A stretch of 64,000 nucleotides of DNA. Source: an uncultured Holophaga sp. (GTDB lineage Bacteria > Acidobacteriota > Holophagae > Holophagales > Holophagaceae). The notes under the pieces are model-generated. The model did no database searches. It was not told the DNA's origin and saw only the letters and a program-made list of their open reading frames with translations. Each line of letters starts with the position of its first letter. The first letter of the stretch is position 1. The position numbers and the translations under genes were made by a program. Positions 38,411 through 46,169 of this stretch are shown piece by piece. The stretch is from NCBI RefSeq assembly GCF_963677305.1, contig NZ_OY781925.1, positions 1,637,001 to 1,701,000 on the forward strand, given 5' to 3'.

Positions 38411-39463
38411 GTGAAGATCCTCATTCTCGGCGTCAACGGCTTCATCGGTTCCCATCTCACGGACCGCATCCTGGCGGATACGGACTGGGAGATCTACGGC
38501 ATGGACCTGGGCAGTCACAAGGTCGCCGAGCACCTGGAGCACCCCCGCTTCCACTTCGTGGAGGGGGATATCTCCATCAGCCGCGAGTGGATCGAGTACC
38601 ACGTCAAGAAGTGTGATGTGGTGCTGCCCCTGGTGGCCATCGCCACGCCCAAGGTATACGTCACCGATCCCCTGCGGGTCTTCGAGCTGGACTTCGAGGA
38701 GAATCTCCGCATCGTCCGCCAGTGTGTGAAGTACAAGAAGCGGGTGGTCTTCCCCTCGACGTCCGAGGTTTACGGGATGTGCGAGGACGCCTCCTTCGAC
38801 GAGGAGCACTCCAACCTGGTGACGGGTCCCATCCCCATGAACCGCTGGATCTACAGCACCTCCAAGCAGCTGCTGGACCGGGTGATCTGGGCCTACGGCT
38901 TCCAGCAGGGGTTGCAGTTCACCCTCTTCCGTCCCTTCAACTTTATGGGGCCCAAGCTGGACAGCCTGATGACGGCCAAGGAGGGCAGCTCCCGGCTGGT
39001 GACGCAGTTCGCCTGGAACCTCTTCAACGGCGAGCCCCTGAATCTGGTGGACGGGGGCAGCGCCCACCGCTGCTTCTGTGACATCCAGGACGCCATCGAC
39101 GGGCTCATGGCCATCCTGGGCAACGAGGGGGGCAAGGCGGACGGCAAGATCTTCAACATCGGCAACCCCGCCAATGACGCCAGCGTCAAGGAGATCGCCG
39201 AGATGATGATCGCGATCTGGAAGGAGCACCCCTTCCGGAAGGAGCGGGGCATCGCCGAGGGCAGCATGGTGGTGACCTCCAGCGGCGACTTCTACGGCAA
39301 GGGCTACCAGGATGTGGACCGGCGCACCCCCAGCATCCAGCGGCTGCAGGAGGCCTTCGGGTACAGCCCCAAGGTGGGGATCCAGGAGTCCCTGCGGCGC
39401 ACCCTCGACTTCTTCATCGAGGAGCACAAGGCCCTGGAGAAGGTCACCGAGACCGAGGCCTAG
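38411..39463 (+). CDS. ArnA C-terminal-type UDP-glucuronate decarboxylase, stand-alone
   Basis: 350 residues closely resembling the dehydrogenase/decarboxylase half of ArnA. Rossmann motif [31 protein letters not shown] (the ArnA Ser-Glu pair), [20 protein letters not shown] (Tyr-x3-Lys), [15 protein letters not shown], and [15 protein letters not shown]. ArnA converts UDP-GlcA to UDP-4-keto-pentose for L-Ara4N lipid A modification; here the N-terminal formyltransferase half is missing. The next gene (6-base gap) is ArnT-like, supporting an envelope-glycan role. ArnB, ArnC and ArnD are not in the window. Confidence 0.9.
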   Translation: MKILILGVNGFIGSHLTDRILADTDWEIYGMDLGSHKVAEHLEHPRFHFVEGDISISREWIEYHVKKCDVVLPLVAIATPKVYVTDPLRVFELDFEENLRIVRQCVKYKKRVVFPSTSEVYGMCEDASFDEEHSNLVTGPIPMNRWIYSTSKQLLDRVIWAYGFQQGLQFTLFRPFNFMGPKLDSLMTAKEGSSRLVTQFAWNLFNGEPLNLVDGGSAHRCFCDIQDAIDGLMAILGNEGGKADGKIFNIGNPANDASVKEIAEMMIAIWKEHPFRKERGIAEGSMVVTSSGDFYGKGYQDVDRRTPSIQRLQEAFGYSPKVGIQESLRRTLDFFIEEHKALEKVTETEA

Positions 39464-39469
39464 CCCTTC

Positions 39470-41152
39470 ATGAGCATGAGCCGCAGGGAGCGTTGGCAGT
39501 TCGTCGGTATCTGGTTCTTCCTGGGTTTCGTCCCGCTGCTGATGCGCTCGCTCTGGCAGCCGGACGAGGCCCGCTATGCCGAGATCCCCCGGGAGATGCT
39601 GGCCTCGGGGGACTGGCTGACGCCCAAGCTGAACTACGTGCTCTACTTCGAGAAGCCGCCCCTGCAGTATTGGCTCTCGGCGCTCTCCATGAAGGTCTTC
39701 GGGGTGAACGCCGCGGCGGCACGGCTGCCCATGGCGCTGGCCACGGCCATCTCCATGTGGTGCGCCTGGCGCCTGGCGCGGCGACTGGGGGTGGAGAGGC
39801 CCATGCAGGCGGTCTTCATGGCGGCCACGGCGCTGATCGCGTACGCCTGCGGGCAGATCCTGACCCTGGACGCGCTCTTCTCGGCCTTCCTGGTGCTCTC
39901 GGTGACGGCTGGGATCGAGGCGGTGGCGGCCCGGTACCAGGAGAAGCCCGCCCTGGGGTGGACCCTGCTGGCCTTCGGGGCCCAGGCCCTGGCGGTGCTG
40001 ACCAAGGGGCTGGCCGGCCCAGTGCTGCTGGGCGGGACGCTGCTCTGCAGCCTGCCCTGGGCCTGGCGGGAGCCCCGGCTGCGGCGGGCCTTCCTCAGGA
40101 CCTTCTTCGACCCCCTGGGCTGGCTCCTGATGCTGGTGATCGCGGTGCCCTGGTTCGTGGCGGTGGACCGGGCGAATCCGGGCCATGCGCGCTTCTTCTT
40201 CATCCACGAGCACTTCGAGCGTTTCACCACCCACGAGCACCACCGCCAGGGATCCAAGAACCCGGTGCTGGACAAGCTCTACTTCGTGATCATCCTGGTG
40301 CCGGGGCTCTTCCCCTGGCTGGGGCGCTGTCTGGTGGGGCTGAGGGGGGCCTTCGGATTCCTGCGCCGCCAGGGCGGGCCCCAGAGCGGAGAGGCCCCCC
40401 TCCACCGCTGGACGGTTTCGGCCCTGCTGATGGCCTTTCTGGTGCCCTTGGTGTTCTTTTCGCTGTCGGGCTCCAAGCTGCCGCCCTACATCCTGCCGGT
40501 GGTGGTGCCCCTGGTGGCCATGGGGGCGGCCTGGCTGCCGGAGAAGGGCCCCTGGTCCCGCCCCATGGGCCGCGAGCTGTTCCTCCTGGGTTTGGCCTTC
40601 CTGGCTGCAGGTTTCATTCCGGGCCTCATCCAGGATCGCAGCCAGATCGAGTGGGTCTTTGTCCTCGGGGCGGCCTTTGCGGCCCTGGGCGCCTGGGGGA
40701 GGTGGGGCCGGGGGCTTGACCGGGAGCGCTTCTCGGCTCTGCTGGTGGCTCTCTGCCTCCTCTTCACCTGGGTGGTGAACCGCTCCCTGGGCTCCTCCAA
40801 GGCCCTCGACCGTCTGGCGCGCCAAGCCCCTGCAGACGCCCAGTGGATCAGCGCGGGCAACTACTTCCAGATCCTGCCCTTCATCGGTCGCTCACCGGTC
40901 ACGGTGGTGTCCGGGACAGGGGAGTTGGATTACGGCGTGGGGCGCCTGTCCGAGACCGAGCGCGAGCGCCGCTTCAAGGCGCAGCCGGAGGAGCTGACTT
41001 CTGCGGCACTCGAGCTCCGAAAGGAGCAGCCTGGGCGTCCTGTGTACGCTCTGGTCACCCCCGGTCTCTGGCGTCATCTACCCGAAGAGCAGCACCGCGC
41101 CTGGGAGGATCTGGACCGGACCTCTTCGGCAGTGCTCCTCCGGCTCCGATGA
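39470..41152 (+). CDS. ArnT-like glycosyltransferase family 39 membrane protein
   Basis: 560 residues with about twelve TM helices. The first periplasmic loop carries WQPDEARYAEIPREMLASGD and YFEKPPLQYWLSAL, the acidic and lipid-binding signature of ArnT (aminoarabinose transferase) and related GT39/PMT enzymes using undecaprenyl-phosphate sugars. The C-terminal 110 residues form a soluble periplasmic domain (ALDRLARQAPADAQWISAGN). With the upstream ArnA-C-type enzyme it suggests transfer of a pentose-derived sugar to lipid A or another envelope lipid. Its stop overlaps the cysteine desulfurase ATG. Confidence 0.87.
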   Translation: MSMSRRERWQFVGIWFFLGFVPLLMRSLWQPDEARYAEIPREMLASGDWLTPKLNYVLYFEKPPLQYWLSALSMKVFGVNAAAARLPMALATAISMWCAWRLARRLGVERPMQAVFMAATALIAYACGQILTLDALFSAFLVLSVTAGIEAVAARYQEKPALGWTLLAFGAQALAVLTKGLAGPVLLGGTLLCSLPWAWREPRLRRAFLRTFFDPLGWLLMLVIAVPWFVAVDRANPGHARFFFIHEHFERFTTHEHHRQGSKNPVLDKLYFVIILVPGLFPWLGRCLVGLRGAFGFLRRQGGPQSGEAPLHRWTVSALLMAFLVPLVFFSLSGSKLPPYILPVVVPLVAMGAAWLPEKGPWSRPMGRELFLLGLAFLAAGFIPGLIQDRSQIEWVFVLGAAFAALGAWGRWGRGLDRERFSALLVALCLLFTWVVNRSLGSSKALDRLARQAPADAQWISAGNYFQILPFIGRSPVTVVSGTGELDYGVGRLSETERERRFKAQPEELTSAALELRKEQPGRPVYALVTPGLWRHLPEEQHRAWEDLDRTSSAVLLRLR

Positions 41153-42291
41153 TCTATCTCGACAACAACGCCACCACCTGTCCTGCACCCGAAGTCATCG
41201 AGCTGGTGGCCTTCTGCATGCGCGAAGCCTACGGCAACCCCAGCTCGGGGCACGTGCTGGGCCTCGCCGCCGAGGGCCAGCTGGTGGCGGCGCGGGAGCG
41301 GGTGGCCGCCCTCCTGGGGGCCTCCCCCGCTGAGATCGTCTTCAACAGTGGGGGGACGGAAGGGCTGAACCACGCCTTCCGGGGTGTCTTCGAGGCCTTT
41401 CCGAAGAAGCGTCACTTCGTGAGCACCCTGGTGGAGCACAGTGCTGTCCTGGCTCTGGCCCGCTGGGTCCGCCGCCAGGGTGGGGAGGCCACCCTGGTGG
41501 GAGTGGACCCTGAGGGCCGTCTGGACCTGGCGGCCCTGGAGGCGGCCATCCGTCCGGATACCGCTCTGATTTCCGTCATGGCGGCCAACAACGAGACCGG
41601 CGTCATCTCTCCCCTGGAGGAGGTGGCAGCCCTGGCCAAGGCCAAGGGGGTGCTGCTCCATGTTGACGCGACCCAGGCGGCTGGGCGGATGCCCTTGGAT
41701 GTGAAGCGCCTTGGTGTGGATCTGCTCAACCTCAGTGCGCACAAGTTCCATGGTCCCAAGGGGGCGGGCGCCCTCTACATCCGGCGGGGGCTGCGCCTGC
41801 CGCCCCTGATGCTGGGGGGGCACCAGGAGCGCGATCGCCGGGGGGGCACCGAGAACCTCCCTGCCCTCGCCGGGATGGGGCTGGCGGCTCGGCTGGCGGG
41901 GGAGGCCCTGTCGGAGATGGGCAGGGTGCGGGAGTTGCGGGACCGGCTGGAGCAGGGGATCCTGGCCCGGGTCAGCGGGTGCCGGGCCTTCGGGGCCGCT
42001 GCGCCCCGTCTGCCCAACACGAGCCTGATGGGCTTCGAGGGGGTGGATGGGGAGGCCCTCCAGCTCCGGCTCAGCGAGGCAGGCATCTGCTGCTCCACGG
42101 GCAGCGCCTGCACCACGGGCCAGAAGGAGCCCAGCCATGTGCTGCAGGCCATGGAGGCGGGCTCCATTGCCCGGGGCGCGCTGCGCCTCTCCCTGAGCCG
42201 CTTCACCACAGAACTCGAGGTGGAGACCGTTCTGGAGCTCCTGCCGCCCCTGGTGGCGGAGATCCGGCACCTGGGCGGCGGGCTGCGTTAG
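41149..42291 (+). CDS. cysteine desulfurase (NifS/IscS family)
   Basis: 380 residues from ATG at 41149, overlapping the ArnT-like stop. A PLP enzyme releasing sulfur from cysteine for Fe-S clusters or thiolation. MIYLDNNATTCPAPEV at the start, FNSGGTEGLNHAF, HVDATQAAGRMP, PLP lysine in LSAHKFHGPKGAGAL (Lys199), RGGTENLPALAGMG, and catalytic loop CCSTGSACTTGQKEPSHVL with the acceptor Cys. No iscU, iscA or tRNA-thiolation gene is adjacent, so the pathway is unclear; its coupling to envelope genes is unexpected. Confidence 0.94.
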   Translation: MIYLDNNATTCPAPEVIELVAFCMREAYGNPSSGHVLGLAAEGQLVAARERVAALLGASPAEIVFNSGGTEGLNHAFRGVFEAFPKKRHFVSTLVEHSAVLALARWVRRQGGEATLVGVDPEGRLDLAALEAAIRPDTALISVMAANNETGVISPLEEVAALAKAKGVLLHVDATQAAGRMPLDVKRLGVDLLNLSAHKFHGPKGAGALYIRRGLRLPPLMLGGHQERDRRGGTENLPALAGMGLAARLAGEALSEMGRVRELRDRLEQGILARVSGCRAFGAAAPRLPNTSLMGFEGVDGEALQLRLSEAGICCSTGSACTTGQKEPSHVLQAMEAGSIARGALRLSLSRFTTELEVETVLELLPPLVAEIRHLGGGLR

Positions 42292-42319
42292 AATCCCCTC
42301 ATCACCAGGATCACAGCCC

Positions 42320-43993
42320 ATGATCGACCATCTCGGCAAGTATGAAATCATCCGCTCCCTCGGCAACGGCGCCATGGGGGAGGTCTTCCTGGCCCATCAC
42401 CCCGTCATCGGACGGGAGGTGGCCATCAAGACCATCCTTCCGGGTGTGGCCAAGGGGGAGGATGCCGAGGCCCGCTTCCGGCGGGAGGCCGCGGCGGCAG
42501 GGCAGCTGAACCATCCCAACCTGGTGACCATCTACGACTTCGACAAGGATCAGGGGATCCTCTATCTGGTGATGGAATATGTGAAGGGGGATGACCTAGA
42601 GGATCTCATCCGGGAGCGGGGGCTTTCGCAATCCCAGTTCCTGGAGGTCCTGGCCCAGGTCTGCGACGGCCTGGGTTACGCCCATCGCAACGGGATCATC
42701 CACCGGGATGTCAAGCCCGCCAATGTGCGCGTGGTGCGGGATGGCAAGCGGATCCAGGCCAAGGTCATGGACTTCGGCATCGCCCGCATGGAGGACAGCA
42801 ACATGACTTCCACTGGGATCGTCATGGGCACCGTCAGCTACATGGCCCCCGAGTACATCCAGAGCGGCAAGGCCAGCAACCTGACGGACCTCTTCGCCGT
42901 GGGGGTCATGCTCTACGAAGCGCTCACGGGAACGAAGCCCTTCGCCGGGGACAACACCACGACCGTCCTCTTCAAGATCGTGTCCGAGAATCCCCGTCCC
43001 ATCGACCTGGAGAGCATCCAGGGCATCAGTCCCAGCGTTCGGGACATCCTGGACCGGACCCTGGCCAAGGACCCCGCCCGTCGCTATCCGAGTGCCGAGG
43101 AGCTGGCCAGGGCCCTGCGGGCCTGCAAGGATCCCAGCTGGACCGGTACCCTGGATGAATTCACAGCCGTGCTGGAGCGCAAGCAGGCCGAGATCACCGC
43201 GGCGACCCAGGTGGATGGCACGGTGATGCTGGACAGCCAGGCGACCGCCATGGTTCCGGCCCAGCCCGGTACGATGCTCATTCCGCCCGTGGTGGCGCCT
43301 CCGGTGGTGGTTTCCCAGGTGCCCCCCAAGGGGCGCACCGGGCTCTATGCAGGGGTCGCTGTGGTGGTCCTGGCCCTGGCGGGAGCCGGAGCCTGGATGG
43401 GGCTCAGGAAGCCGAAATCCGCGGCGGAGACCCCGGGGGCGGCTGCTGTCCCGCCGCCGCAGGGGGCCCCGGCCCAGGCCACCACGCCCTCCCTTTCCCC
43501 GGAACCCGGCAGCCAGGTCAAGACCCAAGTGAGTGCCCAGGTCCAGGTGCCCCGGGAGCAGCCCCAGCAGACGGCGGACCCTGCAGGGGTCAAGCCCCAG
43601 GTCCAGGCCGAACCCCCCAAGGCAGCCCCGCCGGTCCAGACCCCCCCCAAGGTCGAGGAATCCCCGGAGGCCCGCATGAGCCGGGCCATGGGGCTGCTCT
43701 CCAGTGACCCCCGCCAGGCCGCGGCCATCCTCCGGCCCCTGGCCTATGCCAAGCCCGATGATCCCCAGCTCCAGGGCAACTACCTGGCCGCCCTCTACCA
43801 CGCCCGTCAGACCGCCGAGTTCGAGCGCGTGATGGGGGCGGCCAGGACCCGGGGCATGGGGGGGCTCAGGCTGATGGGGGCCAGCCCGGCCTTCAAGCAT
43901 GCCTGCGGCGAGGAGCGGGCGGCCCAGAAAGCCCGCAATGGCACGAGCCTCTGGGAGCCCCTGGCCTTCGTCAGACTGCTCGGCATGCAATAA
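42320..43993 (+). CDS. Ser/Thr protein kinase with TM segment and Pro-rich extracytoplasmic region
   Basis: 557 residues. Hanks-type kinase at about 8-270: LGNGAMGEVFLAHHP (Gly loop), EVAIKTI (Lys), HRDVKPANV (Asp130), MDFGIARM, MAPEYIQSGKASN, DLFAVGVMLYEAL. A Gln/Thr/Pro-rich linker follows, then one TM at about 343-363 (LYAGVAVVVLALAGAGAWMG), and a periplasmic Pro/Gln-rich stretch ending in a TPR-like helical tail (RAMGLLSSDPRQAAAILRPL, NYLAALYHARQTAEF). A -10-like TAGAAT lies at 42289-42294. The signal it senses is unknown. Confidence 0.92.
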   Translation: MIDHLGKYEIIRSLGNGAMGEVFLAHHPVIGREVAIKTILPGVAKGEDAEARFRREAAAAGQLNHPNLVTIYDFDKDQGILYLVMEYVKGDDLEDLIRERGLSQSQFLEVLAQVCDGLGYAHRNGIIHRDVKPANVRVVRDGKRIQAKVMDFGIARMEDSNMTSTGIVMGTVSYMAPEYIQSGKASNLTDLFAVGVMLYEALTGTKPFAGDNTTTVLFKIVSENPRPIDLESIQGISPSVRDILDRTLAKDPARRYPSAEELARALRACKDPSWTGTLDEFTAVLERKQAEITAATQVDGTVMLDSQATAMVPAQPGTMLIPPVVAPPVVVSQVPPKGRTGLYAGVAVVVLALAGAGAWMGLRKPKSAAETPGAAAVPPPQGAPAQATTPSLSPEPGSQVKTQVSAQVQVPREQPQQTADPAGVKPQVQAEPPKAAPPVQTPPKVEESPEARMSRAMGLLSSDPRQAAAILRPLAYAKPDDPQLQGNYLAALYHARQTAEFERVMGAARTRGMGGLRLMGASPAFKHACGEERAAQKARNGTSLWEPLAFVRLLGMQ

Positions 43994-44021
43994 GAAGGCC
44001 TCCTTTTCAGGAGGCCTTCTT
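43992..44021. terminator. bidirectional terminator hairpin
   Basis: AAGAAGGCCTCC (43992-44003), loop TTTTCA, GGAGGCCTTCTT (44010-44021): a perfect 12-bp stem starting at the kinase stop codon and 19 bases from the M13 peptidase stop. The stem's own A/T-rich ends give short T-runs on both strands, which suits two convergent genes. Confidence 0.8.
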
Positions 44022-44039
44022 GGGGACCTCTGCGCAGAG

Positions 44040-46079
44040 CTACCAGATGGCCGGGCGCTCCTGCTCCTGGCGCACCATGGGGTTGCCGACGCCGCAGCCG
44101 AAGGCCTCGAAGAACTCGGGCATGTCGCTGAGGGGGCCATCGACCCGGAACTTGGCGGGGCTGTGGGGGTCGGTCTGCACCCGCAGACGGACCATGGCGT
44201 CCCGGGCGTGGAAGCGCCAAGCCTGGGCGTAGCCCAGGAAGAATCGCTGCTCGGGGGTGAAGCCGTCGATGATGCCTGGCTTGCCGGCCTTGGCCCACTG
44301 CTTCTTCAGGGCCTCGAAGGCGACCTTGAGCCCACCGATGTCGGCGATGTTCTCGCCCAGGGTGAGCTTTCCGTTGACGTGCAGTCCAGGCAGGGGCTCA
44401 TAGGCGTCGTACTGCTTCACCACCAGGGCGGTGCGGGCGTCATAGGCCTTCTTGTCCTCGGGCGTCCACCAGTTCTTGAGGTTGCCCTGGGCGTCGTACT
44501 GGCAGCCCTGGTCGTCGAAGCCATGGGTCATCTCATGACCGATGACCATGCCGATGGCTCCGTAGTTCACGGCGTCGTCCGCCTTGGGGTCGAAGAAGGG
44601 GGGCTGGAGGATGCCCGCCGGGAAGACGATCTCGTTCATGTTGGGGCTGTAGTAGGCATTCACCGTCTGGGGGGTCATGTCCCACTCGCCGCGGTCGATG
44701 GGCTGGCCCAGCTTGGCCAGATTGCGCTGGAACTCGAAGCGGGCGGCCCGGCGCTCGTTCTCCAGAAAGCTGCCGCGGGTGACCTCAAGCTTGCTGTAGT
44801 CCCGCCACTTGTCCGGGTAGCCGATCTTGAGCCCGAAGGTCTCCAGCTTGTGGAGGGCCTGCTGTCGGGTGACCTCGCTCATCCAGGGGGCGGCCTGGAT
44901 CCGCTCACTCAGGGCGGCCTTCAGGTTGCCCACCAGCTCGATCATCTTGGCCTTGGACTCGGGGGGGAAGGCCTTGGCCACGTAGAGCTGGCCCACCAGC
45001 TCACCCAGGGCCTCGCCCGTGGCGTCCTGCACCCGCTTCCAGCGCTCCTGGCGCTGCTCGGCTCCCTGGAGCGTCTTGCCATAGAAGGCGAAGGACTCCT
45101 GTCCGAAGCGGTCGGGAAGGGCGCTGCTGTAGGCCCGGACGGCATGCCAGCGCAGATAGGTCCGCCACTGGGCAAGCGGGGTTCCGGCCGCCAGGGCCCC
45201 GAAGGCCTTGAAGAAGGCGGGCTGACCTACCACCAGGTCCTTCTGGGGCTTCAGGCCGATGGCCTTGAAGTAGCTGCTCCAGGCGAAGCCCGGGGCGCTC
45301 TTCTCCAGCTCGGCGGGGGTGAGCTTGTGGTAGTTGGCCTGGGGGTCCCGCAGCTCTACCCGGGTCCTGGAGGCCTCGGCCAGCTTGGTCTCCAGGGTCA
45401 GCACCGTCTTGGCCTCGGCGGCCGCCTTCGGAGCGGAGTCGCCCAGCAGGCGGAACATGGTGGCCACATGGGCTTCGTACTTCGCCTTCAGCTCCAGGGA
45501 CTTGGCGTCTGTGCGGGTGTAGTAGTCGCGATCGGGCAGACCCAGGCCTCCCTGGCTGAGCTGGAGAATATAGTGGCTGCTGTCCTTGTCATCCTGGCCG
45601 ACATACATCGAAAAAGCGGCATGGGAGACACCTTCCTGGTGGAGTCCCCCCAGGACCGACGCGAGGGTGGCGGAGCTGGTGACGCCCTTGATCCGGGCCA
45701 GGGTGGGGGCGAAGGGCTTGAGTCCGGCCTTCTCGATGGCCTTCCCGTCCATGCCCGAGGCGTAGTAGTCGCCCACCTTCTGGGTGGCGGAGCCCGGCAG
45801 GGCCCTGGCTGCGGCCGCCTCCTCCAGCAGGGTGCGGATGAGCTTCCGGTTGTTCTCGTAGAGCTCGTTGAAGGCCCCCCAGCTGGTCTGGTCGGCCGGA
45901 ATGGGGTTGTGGGCGATCCACTGGCCATTGGCGTAGCGGAAGAAGTCTTCGCAGGGCTTTACCGCGGTGTCCAGGTTGCCCCGGTCAATGCCGTGGGGTG
46001 CCGTCTGGGCGGCCAGGGGGGCGAGCCCGAGGGTGAGGGCGAGGGCGAGTCCTGAGAGGCGAGGGAGCGGGATGGGCAT
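44040..46079 (-). CDS. M13 (neprilysin/PepO) family metallopeptidase
   Basis: 679 residues, typical for M13. Signal peptide LALALTLGLAPLAAQT, so secreted to the periplasm. N-terminal FFRYANGQWIAHNPIPADQT, the zinc site VIGHEMTHGFDDQG (about 514-527), the third ligand in GENIADIGGLKVA (about 579) and the substrate-binding NAYYSPNMNEIVFPAGILQP. Cleaves oligopeptides on the amino side of hydrophobic residues. The C-terminus ends RPAIW rather than the usual CxVW of many M13 enzymes; the terminal Trp is kept. Confidence 0.95.
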   Translation of the reverse strand: MPIPLPRLSGLALALTLGLAPLAAQTAPHGIDRGNLDTAVKPCEDFFRYANGQWIAHNPIPADQTSWGAFNELYENNRKLIRTLLEEAAAARALPGSATQKVGDYYASGMDGKAIEKAGLKPFAPTLARIKGVTSSATLASVLGGLHQEGVSHAAFSMYVGQDDKDSSHYILQLSQGGLGLPDRDYYTRTDAKSLELKAKYEAHVATMFRLLGDSAPKAAAEAKTVLTLETKLAEASRTRVELRDPQANYHKLTPAELEKSAPGFAWSSYFKAIGLKPQKDLVVGQPAFFKAFGALAAGTPLAQWRTYLRWHAVRAYSSALPDRFGQESFAFYGKTLQGAEQRQERWKRVQDATGEALGELVGQLYVAKAFPPESKAKMIELVGNLKAALSERIQAAPWMSEVTRQQALHKLETFGLKIGYPDKWRDYSKLEVTRGSFLENERRAARFEFQRNLAKLGQPIDRGEWDMTPQTVNAYYSPNMNEIVFPAGILQPPFFDPKADDAVNYGAIGMVIGHEMTHGFDDQGCQYDAQGNLKNWWTPEDKKAYDARTALVVKQYDAYEPLPGLHVNGKLTLGENIADIGGLKVAFEALKKQWAKAGKPGIIDGFTPEQRFFLGYAQAWRFHARDAMVRLRVQTDPHSPAKFRVDGPLSDMPEFFEAFGCGVGNPMVRQEQERPAIW

Positions 46080-46100
46080 GGATTCTCCAGGAAGGGACTA

Positions 46101-46123
46101 GGCCCGTCCTCAAGGGGCGGGCC
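46101..46123 (-). terminator. GC hairpin between hybrid kinase and M13 peptidase genes
   Basis: GGCCCG (46101-46106) pairs with CGGGCC (46118-46123) across an 11-base loop in the 90-base gap downstream of the kinase stop. There is no T-run; a weak candidate only. Confidence 0.25.
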
Positions 46124-46169
46124 CTCTTGATACGATGCCTCGTTGGAGTGGATTAGTCCGGAGATGGGC

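Noticed and set aside
35750..40825. A 1691-codon open frame on the minus strand
   Set aside because: It is antisense to rsmE's upstream region, a hybrid kinase, the ArnA-C-type and ArnT-type genes; the composition is Gly/Pro/His/Gln-rich with no domain, an artefact of third-position GC.
43899..46055. Long plus-strand frame opposite the M13 peptidase
   Set aside because: The peptidase on the other strand has signal peptide and zinc motifs; this frame has none.
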